A DNA stretch of 64,000 nt, taken from NCBI GenBank assembly GCA_036245525.1, contig BTPG01000004.1:165685945-165749944 (forward strand). The letters run 5' to 3'. Shown here one piece after another: positions 22,101-30,282 of the stretch. The stretch's first letter is position 1, and every line of letters begins with the position of its first letter. The notes beneath the pieces are model-generated. The model was not told the origin of the DNA and ran no database searches. It was given only the letters and a program-made list of their open reading frames with translations. This DNA comes from Semisulcospira habei (lineage: Eukaryota; Mollusca; Gastropoda; Semisulcospiridae). The translations under genes and the position numbers were made by a program.

Positions 22101-22452
22101 GAGCGGTATATTAAGATACCCCAGAAAGCGTAGCGCGGTAAGACTAGGAAATATAGTGTGGGGATGCTACCTATGCAAATGGAGTCTTGAAAGGTTCTAT
22201 ACCTTAATTGCAAGAACCTGCATAAATCCACGATACTGGTACCGGTTTTGAGAAAAACGAAAAAGGTGTTGAGGCTGACTAAAAAAACGAATCAAGAAAT
22301 GGTCATCCGAAAAGATATTAGATTTGAACAATTCAACAGCAAGTTTTTCTGCAATCTAGTAAAAAATAATAATAATAAATAACCTGTGGAGTTGCAGACG
22401 CTGTAGAAGTAGAACTACCATCAGCGCCAACGACCTCCCATGCAGACGCCAT
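2472..22452 (-). CDS. INTS5: INTS5, Integrator complex subunit 5 (5' half of the gene, six exons)
   Basis: INTS5 is an alpha-helical scaffold subunit of the nuclear Integrator complex. Integrator binds RNA polymerase II, cleaves snRNA and other nascent transcripts, and carries a PP2A phosphatase module that INTS5 and INTS8 help position. Exons read on the minus strand: 22452-22384 (candidate start), 7471-7267, 6421-6312, 5660-5503, 4592-4500 and 2673-2472. All have GT-AG borders and the phases agree at every join. Diagnostic segments shared with vertebrate INTS5 appear in the right order: [54 protein letters not shown] and [11 protein letters not shown]. About 250 codons are present against roughly 1000 in the family, so the carboxy-terminal three quarters lie left of the window. 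Intron 1 is about 14.9 kb and packed with retroelements. No damage is seen in the exons, so the gene looks functional. Confidence 0.85.
2718..3070. other. INTS5 intron 5 sequence with no recognised feature
   Basis: Nothing conserved was seen. On the minus strand a GGGTTAA sequence (2714-2720) lies about 40 nt upstream of the exon 6 acceptor and could be the end of an old TTAA element. Confidence 0.4.
3071..3410. mobile_element. P1 palindromic MITE, interrupted by a second small element
   Basis: The ends read CTCATTCAGCCC and GGACTGAATGGGG. The centre is an almost perfect hairpin around GATTAGCTTGGCGCC and GGCACCAAGCTAATC. The right arm is split by a 124-bp insertion at 3249-3372. P1 is the most frequent palindrome family in the window. 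It is non-coding and lies in INTS5 intron 5. Confidence 0.75.
3249..3372. mobile_element. Small hAT-like MITE nested in the P1 element
   Basis: It has perfect 11-bp terminal inverted repeats, ATGGGTGGGAC and GTCCCACCCAT. They are flanked by imperfect 8-bp repeats, CCCATCTT (3241-3248) and GCCATCTC (3373-3380). It splits the right arm of the P1 palindrome, whose uninterrupted form is known from the other copies. An 8-bp target duplication suits a hAT-type transposase, but the family is inferred from length alone. Confidence 0.5.
4500..4592 (-). CDS. INTS5: INTS5 exon 5
   Basis: Acceptor CTTCTGCAG, donor GTAAGT. The exon encodes [15 protein letters not shown] and then [13 protein letters not shown], close to the matching stretch of vertebrate INTS5. 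It starts with one base that completes a methionine codon and ends with two bases of a glycine codon. Confidence 0.88.
4666..4734. mobile_element. Isolated P2 hairpin core
   Basis: A 69-bp palindrome in which AAGGGTGGTGCCAGAATAGC is mirrored by its complement. It matches the centre of the P2 MITEs but lacks their outer arms. Confidence 0.55.
4965..5450. repeat. 60-bp tandem repeat built from half of a P1 hairpin core
   Basis: About five units of 60 bp. Each contains CACCAAGCTAATCTGGCAC and ends in AGTTCCTTATGAGACGG. The first part of the unit equals one arm of the P1 palindrome core. The array is interrupted at 5230-5409 by a complete P1 element and resumes at 5414. Confidence 0.8.
5230..5409. 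mobile_element. P1 palindromic MITE inserted in the 60-bp array
   Basis: The ends are CTCATTCAGCCTGACGG and GGGCTGAATGGG. The right flank is TTAA (5410-5413) and the left flank ATAA. Uninterrupted array units read ACCCTTAAATTAATGC at the same point, so the target was TTAA and the left copy has mutated by one base. Confidence 0.8.
5503..5660 (-). CDS. INTS5: INTS5 exon 4
   Basis: Acceptor TTGTCATTCCAG, donor GTGAGT. The exon encodes [14 protein letters not shown] and then [20 protein letters not shown]. It aligns with the WSIDLMGQLSSTYS and [11 protein letters not shown] stretch of human INTS5. It ends with AT, completed to Met by the next exon. Confidence 0.9.
5713..5945. repeat. 22-bp minisatellite in INTS5 intron 3
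   Basis: Ten to eleven tandem copies of GACACACACACTCTGACTTC plus AG. They are nearly identical and start about 50 bp upstream (minus strand) of the exon 4 acceptor. The homogeneity suggests recent expansion. Confidence 0.9.
6015..6286. mobile_element. Probable TTAA-flanked MITE with a P6-type hairpin fragment
   Basis: It is bounded by TTAACCCATCAC at 6011 and CCATGGGGTTAA ending at 6290. The interior holds GGCTCATGAGGATCTACGCC, one arm of the P6 hairpin seen at 33.9 and 49.4 kb. The terminal repeats are weak (CCCAT). Its right end lies 21 nt downstream of the INTS5 donor at 6311 on the minus strand. Confidence 0.45.
6312..6421 (-). CDS. INTS5: INTS5 exon 3
   Basis: Acceptor TATTGTTTCAG, donor GTATGT. 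The first two bases complete a glutamate codon. The exon encodes [17 protein letters not shown] and then [18 protein letters not shown]. The [10 protein letters not shown] segment matches the NPKAWAPVIS signature of INTS5. It ends in phase 0. Confidence 0.9.
6625..6843. mobile_element. P1-type palindromic MITE, divergent
   Basis: It carries the CAAATTTTGGAGGCG arm, the hairpin around GCGCCAAGCTAATCTGGCAC and the closing GGCTGAATGGGTTAA. The left end is eroded. It lies in INTS5 intron 2. Confidence 0.65.
7267..7471 (-). CDS. INTS5: INTS5 exon 2
   Basis: Acceptor TTGTATTTTAG, donor GTGATC. The exon opens in phase 0 with [12 protein letters not shown]. It continues with [19 protein letters not shown] and [16 protein letters not shown], aligning with the amino-terminal helices of human INTS5 (LRSLPPARAAVLDH and VFDES). 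It ends with one base that joins exon 3 as GAA. Confidence 0.88.
7660..8455 (+). repeat. Dispersed element with about 165-bp internal tandem repeats, left part
   Basis: Four units of roughly 165 bp. Each contains TGACCCTTGACCTTT or a near variant (about 7812, 7981, 8147 and 8310), then AATTAGTATGCATAGA and ATCTTTTGTCAAAATAT. The left end carries AAGAAAGGCAAAGCC. A CR1-like LINE interrupts the element, which continues at 10535-10815. A second copy lies inverted at 39265-40092. Confidence 0.75.
8456..10482 (+). mobile_element. CR1/L2-like non-LTR retrotransposon, 5'-truncated, degenerate
   Basis: The reverse transcriptase is read in pieces. 8544-8942 ends at KKPGLDPND. 8977-9720 has [44 protein letters not shown] and the catalytic YADDTE. 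A frameshifted remnant runs to about 10278 and ends in [17 protein letters not shown]. No endonuclease remains. The 3' UTR ends near CGCTATACAAGAACTATG at 10480 and matches the minus-strand copy at 54690-56040. The copy is dead through several frameshifts. It sits inside the 165-bp-repeat element, in INTS5 intron 1. Confidence 0.85.
10535..10815 (+). repeat. Right part of the 165-bp-repeat dispersed element
   Basis: It resumes with GTGAATAGTATTGGAG, repeats the AACCTTGACCTTTGAG motif, and ends with GACGGACGACCACTGGCCC and TTCGCACGTGAGC. The inverted copy at 39265 begins with the complement of this end. Confidence 0.7.
10922..11141. mobile_element. P2 palindromic MITE with TTAA on both sides
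   Basis: Perfect TTAA at 10918-10921 and 11142-11145. It contains ACCAGTGTGTGAAATAAG, the hairpin around AGAATAGCTTGGCACC, and the closing CTCAGTATGATATGGG. It is about 220 bp, non-coding, and lies in INTS5 intron 1. Confidence 0.8.
11492..12775 (-). mobile_element. RTE-like non-LTR retrotransposon, 5'-truncated
   Basis: Minus-strand frame from about 12775 to 11513. It shows the reverse transcriptase motifs [43 protein letters not shown] and [13 protein letters not shown] carboxy-terminal domain follows with [19 protein letters not shown] and [10 protein letters not shown]. It is open from 12559 to 11513 without a stop. The 3' end runs into (TGA)n on the minus strand (11492-11515), a usual RTE tail. 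No endonuclease is present. Confidence 0.85.
12835..13827 (-). mobile_element. CR1/L2-like element copy A, 3' part
   Basis: Minus strand. From 13764 the frame reads [20 protein letters not shown], then [15 protein letters not shown] and [11 protein letters not shown], before frameshifting. The 3' UTR has an AT-rich end at about 12840-12960 shared with copy B (24200-24350). The same element continues beyond the 13836-15021 insertion at 15030-15605, and again at about 20570-20950 beyond a Jockey-like LINE. Confidence 0.8.
13836..15021. mobile_element. Tandemly repeated insertion (two 0.53-kb units plus a partial third) with an 8-bp target duplication
   Basis: The units start at 13836, 14360 and 14895, each with TTTCCTAT followed by a T run and GTGTGCTTGGACCAAAG. 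They are almost identical. One difference is an 11-bp duplication of AAACAGCTGTC in unit 2. Each unit holds an internal inverted repeat, GTGCATGGAAATTT and AAATTTCCATGCAC. TAGTAGTT stands on both sides (13828-13835 and 15022-15029), and the CR1 reading frame is continuous across the join. A diverged relative of the unit lies at 32754-32960. There is no coding capacity. Confidence 0.8.
15030..15605 (-). mobile_element. CR1/L2-like element copy A, middle part
   Basis: Minus-strand fragments read [72 protein letters not shown] and the catalytic [16 protein letters not shown] is cut by the tandem insertion at 13836-15021. Frameshifts separate the segments, so it is dead. Confidence 0.8.
15760..16450. 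repeat. CA-rich, poly-C and CT microsatellites in the Jockey-like 3' UTR
   Basis: Interspersed (CA)n and CACG tracts at 15760-16010 and 16165-16290, a C run at 16122-16150, and (CT)n at 16382-16400. The long open frames here are repeat translations in all frames and not genes. Confidence 0.85.
18284..19343 (+). mobile_element. Zinc-finger-tailed LINE fragment, 5'-truncated, inserted in the Jockey-like element
   Basis: The plus-strand frame is open from the truncation to about 19306. It shows [59 protein letters not shown] and a final C2H2-like finger, [10 protein letters not shown] with H and C ligands. ACCATAGAC stands on both sides (18275-18283 and 19344-19352) as a 9-bp target duplication. 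The tail is GA-rich. Related copies lie at 24840-25600 and 52755-54690. Confidence 0.88.
20375..20507 (+). mobile_element. 3' end of an RTE-like LINE with a (GTAA)n tail
   Basis: It encodes [17 protein letters not shown] and then the stop-and-tail junction GGCGTAAGTAAGTAAG. The same terminus is present at 42690 (minus) and 59500 (plus). Confidence 0.7.
20570..20950 (-). mobile_element. CR1/L2-like element copy A, 5' part
   Basis: The minus frame reads [30 protein letters not shown] and [12 protein letters not shown]. It stops exactly where the middle part (15605 leftward) would continue. It is therefore taken as the same copy, split by the Jockey-like LINE. Confidence 0.65.
20951..22383. other. 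INTS5 intron 1 sequence with no recognised gene or repeat
   Basis: AT-rich sequence. No splice-bounded conserved exon, retroelement motif or hairpin was recognised. A (TAA)n tract at 22362-22380 sits directly against the proposed exon 1 donor. Confidence 0.4.
22384..22452 (-). CDS. INTS5: INTS5 candidate first coding exon
   Basis: The minus-strand ATG at 22452 has A at -3 and G at +4. It opens a 23-codon exon, [14 protein letters not shown] and so on to ATPQ, followed by GT. It ends in phase 0, as exon 2 (DILHEV) requires. The joined start resembles the alanine- and proline-rich beginning of vertebrate INTS5, just before the QELSQEIKAFL helix. The donor GTTATT is weak. The call rests on phase, position and composition, so it is less certain than the other exons. 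Confidence 0.5.
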
Positions 22453-22600
22453 ATTGAATTGCATGTGTGAGAGTCATTTCCCTTGTACCAAGGGGCTGCC
22501 ACTCCTATTGGGCAGCAGAGAGCAGCCACGGCACATCTTAGCAGTCACTGATGATACGGTATATCGACACGGACAAATCATTGTTAAATTAAACAAGATG
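22453..22600 (-). promoter_or_regulatory. Putative INTS5 promoter and 5' UTR
   Basis: Just upstream of the candidate INTS5 start. The minus strand has GCTGCCCAATAGGAG, a CCAAT-like box, about 60-70 nt before the ATG. No TATA box is evident. This depends wholly on the exon 1 call. Confidence 0.25.
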
Positions 22601-22828
22601 GGATGAACCATAACCCACAAAGTCTCTTCTATATGAGAGCCACAACCCACAAAGTCCCTTTTGTATGCTCGCTGTCAAGGGTCTCTATCCGGCTGTTGTC
22701 TAAAAGTGCTGGAGCGGTTTGACCTAATCACCATCTGGGTGATATCCTGTTGAAAAGCTTCGTTGTAGATTTGCGGCCAATGCGTGAGTGCGGTAAGGGG
22801 CACGGTGCATACGCGTCATTGGTTTTGA

Positions 22829-24350
22829 TAGAAGGTTGTTCTCAACCAGCTCAACCTCCACCTCACCGACAACAACCTCCTCAAGTCCCTTCAATCCAGT
22901 CCGCCTATCGCAAACCATCACAGCCCACTGAAACAGCCCTTCTACATATCCTAAACGACCTGCTTCTCTCCACCGACTCTGGGGCAACATCTCCCTTCTT
23001 ACGCTACTCGACCTCTCTGCCGCCTTCGACACTATTGAGACCACTCTATCCTCCTCCACCACCTCATCAGCGGGGCCACTCCTTTGGAATCACTGACTGA
23101 CTCTGCTCAGTCACTCAGGTCCTGGTTTCTCTCCTACCACTCTCCGACAGACAGCAGTAGGCCGTCACCATCGACTGACGGCGTCTCCTCGGCCAACCCA
23201 GTCACGCTCTCCTGCGGAGTTCCACAGGGGTCCGTCCTGGGCCCGGTCCTTTTTACGCTCTACACCTCTCCCCTGTCCTTCAGTCTCACCACATAAACGG
23301 CCACCACCTCCGGCCTACGCTGACGACTCACAACTACTAGACAAAGACAAACTCGACAATGACAACACTCAGTCACTGCTGACTCGCACGGCTGACTGCT
23401 ACTGACGAAGACGTGAAAAACTGGCCGGGATGACAGCACTGAAACAAGCCGCTTAAACTGAACGACGACAAAACGGAAGCCATGCTGGTAGGCACTCGCC
23501 AGAAACTTTCCCAGCTCCCTTCCTCTCTCCACCTTCAACTCGACAGCACCCCCATCTCCCTCTCGGACTCGGCCAAAAACCTCGGTGTTATCCTCGATTC
23601 CTCTCTTTCCATGACTAGCTTGACCACGGCACAGGCATGCTATTTCCACCTCCGCCGCATCAGTCAGATCAAAATACCTCACTACCGAAGCTGCCACCAA
23701 ACTTGCTGTCTCTCTCATCCTATCTCAGTCGCATCGACTCAGTACTGCAACTCTCTCCTTTCCAGCCTCCCTCACTCCACCACTTTCACCCTCCAGCGTG
23801 TCCAGAACAATGCTGCCCGCCTCGTCCTCAGAAAGAAAAAATCCGACCACATCACTCCCCTGCTCAAACTCCTTCACTGGCTTCCCATCCCCCAACGCAT
23901 CCAATACAAGATTCTGTCTCTCTGCTACAAATCCCTGAACAACTGCGCTCCTGCCTATCTCTCCAACTTACTTCACCCCTACACTCCTCCCCGCTCCGCC
24001 TCCACATCCCCCGCACCAAACTCAGCACTTTCGGCCCTCGCCCCTTCTCTGTAGTAATACGGTCCATCCGCCTGGAATAAACACTCTCCCACTCTCCGTC
24101 AGAGAAACTCTCTCTCCTCCTTCCAGTCCGCCCTCAAAACTCACCTCTTTCAACAGTTCTAGGACTATATCACCACACTCCCCACCCCAAGTCGACTATC
24201 GTAATGTATTTCACTTTTTGTGGTACGCGAGCCGTTGTCTAAGCGTGCGCATGCGTGTGTGAGTTGTGAGTGCGCGCTTAGCGTTATAATTATTATAAGA
24301 TAAGCGCATTATATTTATACAGTAATTATTATTATTATTATTATTATTTG
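22829..24350 (+). mobile_element. CR1/L2-like element copy B, degenerate
   Basis: Plus-strand pieces match copy [75 protein letters not shown] and [20 protein letters not shown]. There are many frameshifts. The shared AT-rich 3' UTR ends in (TAT)n at 24325-24350. Confidence 0.85.
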
Positions 24351-24574
24351 ATAAACGTCATTCGTCATGACGTAATTTTACATTTTACGTGGTTTCACTT
24401 TGACTTCTAGACTTGAGAAAAATGGTGACAAAACTGAACTAGACTGATTTCACGGTACACTTTTAGTCAGTCTTGCTATAATTTGTGTGAAATGAGGTCA
24501 CTTTGACTTTACCTAGATACAGGATATTCTACTGTACACACGTGAGTGTGTGCATATCATAACAAGCTCCTATT

Positions 24575-24810
24575 GAGTTAGTTAGTTCGTTCGGGTTTAA
24601 CGTCCACAGCACCGAGGTGATCATGGACGGCCCTGACGGGCGGGTTACTGGGGACAGGGAAATCCGCTATTGCCTATGGAGTACGACGGCACTGATCAAC
24701 TAGATTGTGAGTCCAGCTACCGGGGCCGGGACGGGATTCGAACCCACGACCCGGCGATTTCCTTCGCTCTCCTGCTCCGACGTTTAACCGCCTGAGCTAT
24801 TTCGGACTCT
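24575..24810 (-). mobile_element. tRNA-derived SINE with an (AACT)n tail
   Basis: Read on the minus strand. The tRNA-like head has ATAGCTCAGGCGGTTAAACG (box A) and GGTTCGAATCCCG (box B). A body follows, then GGACGTTAAACCCGAACG with AACTAACT as tail. The same family occurs at 30283-30545. Confidence 0.85.
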
Positions 24811-24839
24811 CGTTCCCGATAGCGTCCCAGTAGCCCTTT

Positions 24840-25600
24840 TCTACGGCTGACCGTCTCTTCTTGGGTCCACCCTCACCGATAACCTCTCTCTGGACATCGA
24901 GATCGACAAGAGGATCGGGAAGGCTGCTGCAACTCTTGCACGCCTCACAACTCGAATGTGGACAAATCCCAAGCTGACTGTGAAAACAAAGATGGCTGTG
25001 TACAACGCCTGCGTCATCAGCACACTGCCATACGGCAGTGAGACATGGACCACATATGCTAGACAGGAGAGAAGACTCAACACCTTCCACCTGAGAAGCA
25101 TCCGCCATATCCTGGGCATATCTTGGCAAGATAGAGTGACCAACACCGAAGTTCTGTCACGCGCTGGCCTTTCCAGCATGTACACCCTACTCAGACAACG
25201 CAGACTGGGCTGGCTCGGCCACGTTCACCGTATGGAAGATAGCCGCTTCCCAAAAGACATCCTCTACGGATAACTGGCAGCTGGAAGCAGATAAACTGGT
25301 CGCCCCAAGCTACGATTTGCGGATGTCTGCAAGACGAACATGAGAGCACTGGACATTGATACTGGGTCATGGGAACGCCTTGCAAAGTGGAGAAGTAACA
25401 CCTCAAGTCAGGGGAAGAGAAGATGTCGAAAGCAGCAACAGACAAGAGGGCACGCAGAAAAGAGTGCAACAACTCCATCAGACCAGCGACCACGTACATT
25501 TGTGATCTTTGCAGCAGGGACTGCCACTCTCGCATTGGCCTCTACAGTCACAGAAGATGCTGCTTCAAATCCAGCTGAGCAGGCAATCAGATCAGAACAA
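24840..25600 (+). mobile_element. Zinc-finger-tailed LINE, 3' fragment, degenerate
   Basis: It reads DIEIDKRIGKAAATLARL, LPYGSETWTTYARQ, LGWLGHVHRMEDSRFPKDI, an in-frame stop, then a frameshifted finger YICDLCSRDCHSRIGLYSH. It is the same family as 18284 and 52755. Confidence 0.8.
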
Positions 25601-25651
25601 CTAGGATGCATTATCGATGGTCGATTCAGACCGACAGAGGCCCATATATAT

Positions 25652-25819
25652 ATGTACCAGTTGCAGGAGATAGATCGACCATGACAATTCAAAAGTAGTG
25701 CCAGATTAGCTTGGTGCTTTAAGGTGCCAAGCTAATCTGGCGCTACCCTTGAATTCGCTACCCTTGAATTATCATGGTCAATCCATCTCTTCCTGTAGGG
25801 CGTCAGGCTAAGTGGGTTA
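25652..25819. mobile_element. P1 palindromic MITE, left end eroded
   Basis: The hairpin core GATTAGCTTGGTGC mirrors AAGCTAATCTGGCGC. CTACCCTTGAATT is duplicated in the right arm. The element closes with GTGGGTTAA. Confidence 0.65.
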
Positions 25820-26945
25820 ACGCAGATTTCAGAACACATAATCTGCCTCCGCTGGTAGAGAAGGGGTTAATGTCTTAAGATCCAAAGTCATAGACAAGCA
25901 GACACGTGAAAAAGAAAGAAACACGGCTCTGTATATATCACACTAAATCCGGAACACGCTGTGACACGCTGTTTACCTGTGCTGTTTTGAAGCCTGTTTG
26001 CATCACCAAAGACAGTATATTATATATTGTCGCTCAGTCACTCCATTTTCCGAAACTGTGATTGGTCAACATCTAAAAATCGCAAGGGGTTCAATGCCCC
26101 ATTGCCTACCTCCTAGAACCATTGCCGTACCTGTAATTTTTAATCATCTGGCCAATCCGCAGTTCTAGTATCGCGCACGAATCTGTCCTAGGTCTTTCGT
26201 CTGAACACTTAGATCAGGGCTGTCCGGCACCTTACATCATAACTAACCGAAAAATACAAAGATCAAATGGTGGTAGACGATAGGGAAATAAAAGAATTGT
26301 ACATTATTTCGGCATGACTCAAGCGGTCAGCACACTACACAAGTGCTACAAAATGTGTCGCGATTCAAACTCTGAACTGAGACAGCTCGAAACTTTCCAT
26401 TGTGCTCCATGTCAACACGTATGCTGTTTAGAAAGCAAAGACTGTTGCCACTCGTGCAGTAAGAGAGAAAGAGAAATAAATAAATAAAATGTGACAGATC
26501 TATAACATTTTAGTTTTTGTTGAAAAAAATCGGGACATTCAGTGTTGAATGCGTGTTTGAGCTCAGTACTGGTTGGCGAAAGATGCCACCAATACATGTA
26601 TCATGGACGAAATCAGAACTACCGTGTATCCAGTCACTTGCCACGCAGTCCTGTGCTCTAAATTTAGAAGTTTTATCGCTTGAACCCAGTGAGAAAAGTC
26701 CGCACTTGATTGCTACAGATTCTGATCGTGTCACTGGCTGAAATTCCAGCGCCAAAAATCAAGCACATTTGCACGACCGGGCATGGTAGCCTATTTGCAA
26801 AGAGTCGCGAGCCCTCTTTATTTTCAAGAAAATGCAGTCACACGTCAGAAATATTTGGCGTTTTTACTCCTGACGTCAGATACACATTCGAGACTTCAAG
26901 TAGTGCGTAATTTAGACTGAAGGACAATGGCACTGAACCGTCTGT

Positions 26946-27087
26946 GTTGGGTTACTTCTCGGGTTGCATCGTGGTTTGTAGTCCTCTGAAGCTGATTATC
27001 AGACGTCTATGCCTTCGGCGCGTCGGTCTGATAATCATCTTCATCGGACTACAATACCACGATGTAACCTTCGAAGTAACCCAACAC
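26946..27087. repeat. Long hairpin with a nested hairpin loop
   Basis: The left arm GTGTTGGGTTACTTC pairs with GAAGTAACCCAACAC. Inner arms include GATTATCAGAC and GTCTGATAATC. Confidence 0.75.
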
Positions 27088-27107
27088 AAACGATTTAATA
27101 CGTAATT

Positions 27108-28027
27108 ATAAGTTATTGGTAGCAGGGGTTTGCTACACGGACCCTTGTAGGCCTGAGGGAGGTCAAAGGAACCATTGTACCCCGAAGGCCGACAAGGGTC
27201 CGTGCAGCAAGCCCCTGCTACCAATAACGTATTTGTTTTCATTCCTCCACTATGTTTGTAAAAGAAATCAAGAACAAATCTTCCGACCTGGATCACGCCA
27301 GACATGACTGACATAAAAAAATAATTATACATAATAGACGTATGACGTAATTTAAAATCTTTCATCGTTGCCGTCTCCAGTAGTGTCCCTGTTGTTTCGA
27401 GCAATACTAAGTAACATTTAAAAAAAAAAAAAAAACTTTAGAACGTTTTAGCGATCATTTATAGAATAAAACTCGCATCCAAGATGAGTCACAAAGAGGG
27501 CTATATTGTTTTCATCCCTACGTCACACGACCAGTATCTTTAGCGCAAACCGTACCATGTGACCGTGATACAAAAACCCTTGTAGCGATAAATGGCGGAC
27601 TTCTTGTAGCCCTCTTTGTGACGCATCTTGGATGTGAGTTTTGTTCTATAAAAGATCACTAAAACGTTCGAAAGTAAAAAGTTACTTTGTGTTGTTCGAA
27701 TCAACAGGGACACTTCTGGAGACGGCAACGTCATGAACGATTTTAAATTACGTCATACATCTATTATGTATAAATATATATTCCTTTTACGTCAGTCATG
27801 TCTGGCGTGATCCAGGTCGGAAGATTTCTTCTTGATTTCTTTTACGAAAATAGTGGAGGAATAAAAACAATTACGTTATTTTTAAGGGCTTGCTGAACGG
27901 ACCCTTGTAGGCCTTCGGGAGGTCAAAGGAACCATTGTAGCCCTCAGGCCTTCGGGGTACAATGGTTCCTTTGACCTCCCTGAGGCCGACAAAGGTCCGT
28001 GTAGCAAACCCCTGCGACCAATAACTT
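27108..28027. mobile_element. Foldback element of about 0.92 kb with imperfect arms
   Basis: Both ends carry AAGTTATTGGTAGCAGGGG or its one-base variant in inverted orientation. Each arm starts with a sub-palindrome (GGACCCTTGTAGGCC and AGGTCAAAGGAACCATTGTA). It continues with a shared 260-bp stretch including CTGGATCACGCCAGACATG. A loop of about 90 bp at 27511-27600 separates the arms. The left arm lacks one half of the sub-palindrome that the right arm keeps. Confidence 0.75.
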
Positions 28028-28348
28028 ATACTGTCTTTGGTATCACTGTTGGTTACTTATTGCAACGGTAATCTGTCATTTTATTCAAATCATGTTTCTG
28101 TCAGTGTTGGTTATTGACCGTTTCAAGCCAAAGACCTTGTTAGTTGGCTCAATGATTAACTCGGTTATTTGCAAAACCCACATCCAAAAGGCGTGTGCCA
28201 AACGTGTAAAATGCAAAGAATGCCAGAATGGAAAGAAACGCGCTTAGAAAGGGCAAATACAAAACATTTATTGTCAGTGTTGCACTTGTCCTTTCCAAGT
28301 GTGCTTTATTGTTTGATTCGTTATCTTTCATCAGTGAGGTCTCCTTTG

Positions 28349-28460
28349 CGCCGAATGACTAGCTTAGACAACACTCCGAACATCTCCAATTGGCATAGAT
28401 CCTCATGAGGGGGGCGGGGGGCTCATGAGGATCTATGCCTCTTGGAGATGTTCGGAGTCT
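28349..28460. repeat. Perfect hairpin with a P6-type core
   Basis: GACAACACTCCGAACATCTCC and its complement flank GCATAGATCCTCATGAG, a G-rich loop and CTCATGAGGATCTATGC. The arms are about 50 bp. Confidence 0.8.
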
Positions 28461-28548
28461 TGTCTGTTCCTGGTTATCCGCCATGATCTTGCTCTCGTTG
28501 GTTGAGAAAGTCGTTGTATATAAAACGTAACCTGTCTATTTTTCGCAG

Positions 28549-28632
28549 CACGCAGACCATATCACATGACGTCTTTCTGCTGGTCCTTTCCCTGGTGGGT
28601 GGAAAATCCACCATCAACGCCTGGGTGTGTGG
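28549..28632 (+). CDS. Exon-like segment, unrecognised
   Basis: It is bounded by TATTTTTCGCAG on the left and GTGAGT on the right. One frame is open and hydrophobic, TISHDVFLLVLSLVGG and then KSTINAWVC. No family was recognised and no partner exon was found nearby. It could be a fragment of an unknown membrane protein gene or a chance match. Confidence 0.2.
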
Positions 28633-29043
28633 TGAGTATCGCCTGACAAGCTACAAAGTATTCCACGGTACGTGTGGGCTGGTCTCAGATGTTGGACCAG
28701 ACGCACCTTGGTTTGACAAAAAGCCCGCATGTCCATTTCATGCGAAAAGCGAGGGTTTTTTTGGTGTTTTTTTTTGTTTTGTTTTTATTGTATTGAAAAT
28801 GTCCGTTATATCTTTGGACTAACTGTCGTCAGCCAGTTGGGCAAAAAGACATATTTTCGAAGCACAAATACATATGACAGCTCTGGCGGAAATAAAGTTG
28901 TCACTGAGAAAAGCCCGCGGCCAGACTTTGGGATAGTTTCAGTCAAATCTCTCACTCTCAGTCATTTGCTGCGTATGACATGCAAGAGCAGGACAGACAA
29001 TGAATTCTTACACACCAGGAGGCACTTGCTAGAGCGAGCTTAA

Positions 29044-29200
29044 CTCATTCAGCCGTATTTCTCAAATTTTGGAGGCGTCATCTAATGATTATGCACCAGT
29101 TGCAGGAGCCGAGGGATCGACCATGGTAATTCAAGGGCAGTGCCAGATTAGCTTGGCGCCGACTGACATCTCCTGCTGTAGTGCGTCAGGGCTGAATGGG
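29044..29200. mobile_element. P1 MITE with perfect TTAA duplication, half the hairpin deleted
   Basis: TTAA at 29040-29043 and 29201-29204. The ends are CTCATTCAGCCG and GGGCTGAATGGG. The right half of the central hairpin has been lost after GGCGCC. Confidence 0.8.
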
Positions 29201-29471
29201 TTAATCCTGCGCAAGGCACTAAGTAAGGCGTTTCACCATAGCGTAGTCCCTCGCTTAGTGTCTTGCGCAGGACGAAGTTCACTCGGCCGTACTTGGTACA
29301 GCGGCAAAACCATCACTGTAGACATTGAGATGGGGCTGGTCGGTGCATCTTCCGTAGCATGCAGATGACGAACCGTAGACGGGCACGCATCAGACTGAGA
29401 GTGAAGTAACACGATGGAAATTACGTCATGCCGGCCTAGCTACGCCGAACCGCGAACATTTGACGGGAAAC

Positions 29472-29472
<1 letters not shown>

Positions 29473-29559
<87 letters not shown>

Positions 29560-29572
29560 TGTGTGTACAGTG

Positions 29573-29651
<79 letters not shown>
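29473..29651. repeat. (GT)n microsatellite
   Basis: About 180 bp of GT repeats with one short interruption (TACAGTGTTTT at 29566). The preceding sequence resembles the one before the GT tract at 31386. Confidence 0.97.
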
Positions 29652-29655
<4 letters not shown>

Positions 29656-29892
29656 AGACGAGTTTCTCCTGTGTCTGTACGTACAGGTCTGAAAATTTAG
29701 GAAATGTATCTATGTAGCCTTTTTATATTGGATTACTCATTTTTAAAAAAAATTGCCGTTTATACAAAGTCGGTTAACCCGCATTTGAGTCCGTAATTTG
29801 TGTTATATTCATTTGAAATCTGAATACAGCTAGCTTCGAGAAAGATATGGATGAGTTCGTTAACCAACTTTGTATCTATTCAATGGTTTGTA

Positions 29893-29970
<78 letters not shown>
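29893..29970. repeat. (AAT)n microsatellite
   Basis: About 26 uninterrupted AAT triplets. Confidence 0.97.
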
Positions 29971-30129
29971 TCATCGCAGAAAAAAATATCTACACAAAGA
30001 ATTCTCGACTTCAGACAGTGATGGTGACGTAAAAGCGCTGACCACATTGTACATTGTGCTGTTGTTATACATTGTTGCTGAACTGATGCAAAGCACCAGA
30101 CATGTCATTGTTATACATGAAGTGACACA

Positions 30130-30263
<134 letters not shown>

Positions 30264-30282
30264 ACAGTTTGATTTAGGAAGA

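Larger units (their letters stand above)
26005..28041. mobile_element. 2-kb foldback cluster bounded by ACCAAAGACAGTATA inverted repeats
   Basis: A 15-bp perfect inverted repeat stands at 26005-26019 and 28027-28041. Inside lie a hairpin at 26946-27087 (arms from GTGTTGGGTTACTTC) and a foldback element at 27108-28027. No coding capacity was recognised. A 5-bp target duplication (CATCA/TATCA) is possible but not exact. Confidence 0.5.

Noticed and set aside
24700..24790. tRNA gene on the minus strand
   Set aside because: It has boxes A and B but no complete cloverleaf. It is joined to a SINE body and tail shared with another copy.
26517..26910. Short overlapping plus and minus open frames in the foldback region
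   Set aside because: No conserved motif, and the region is bounded by inverted repeats without coding features.
29414..29717. Cys-Val repeat proteins
   Set aside because: Pure translation of the (GT)n microsatellite.
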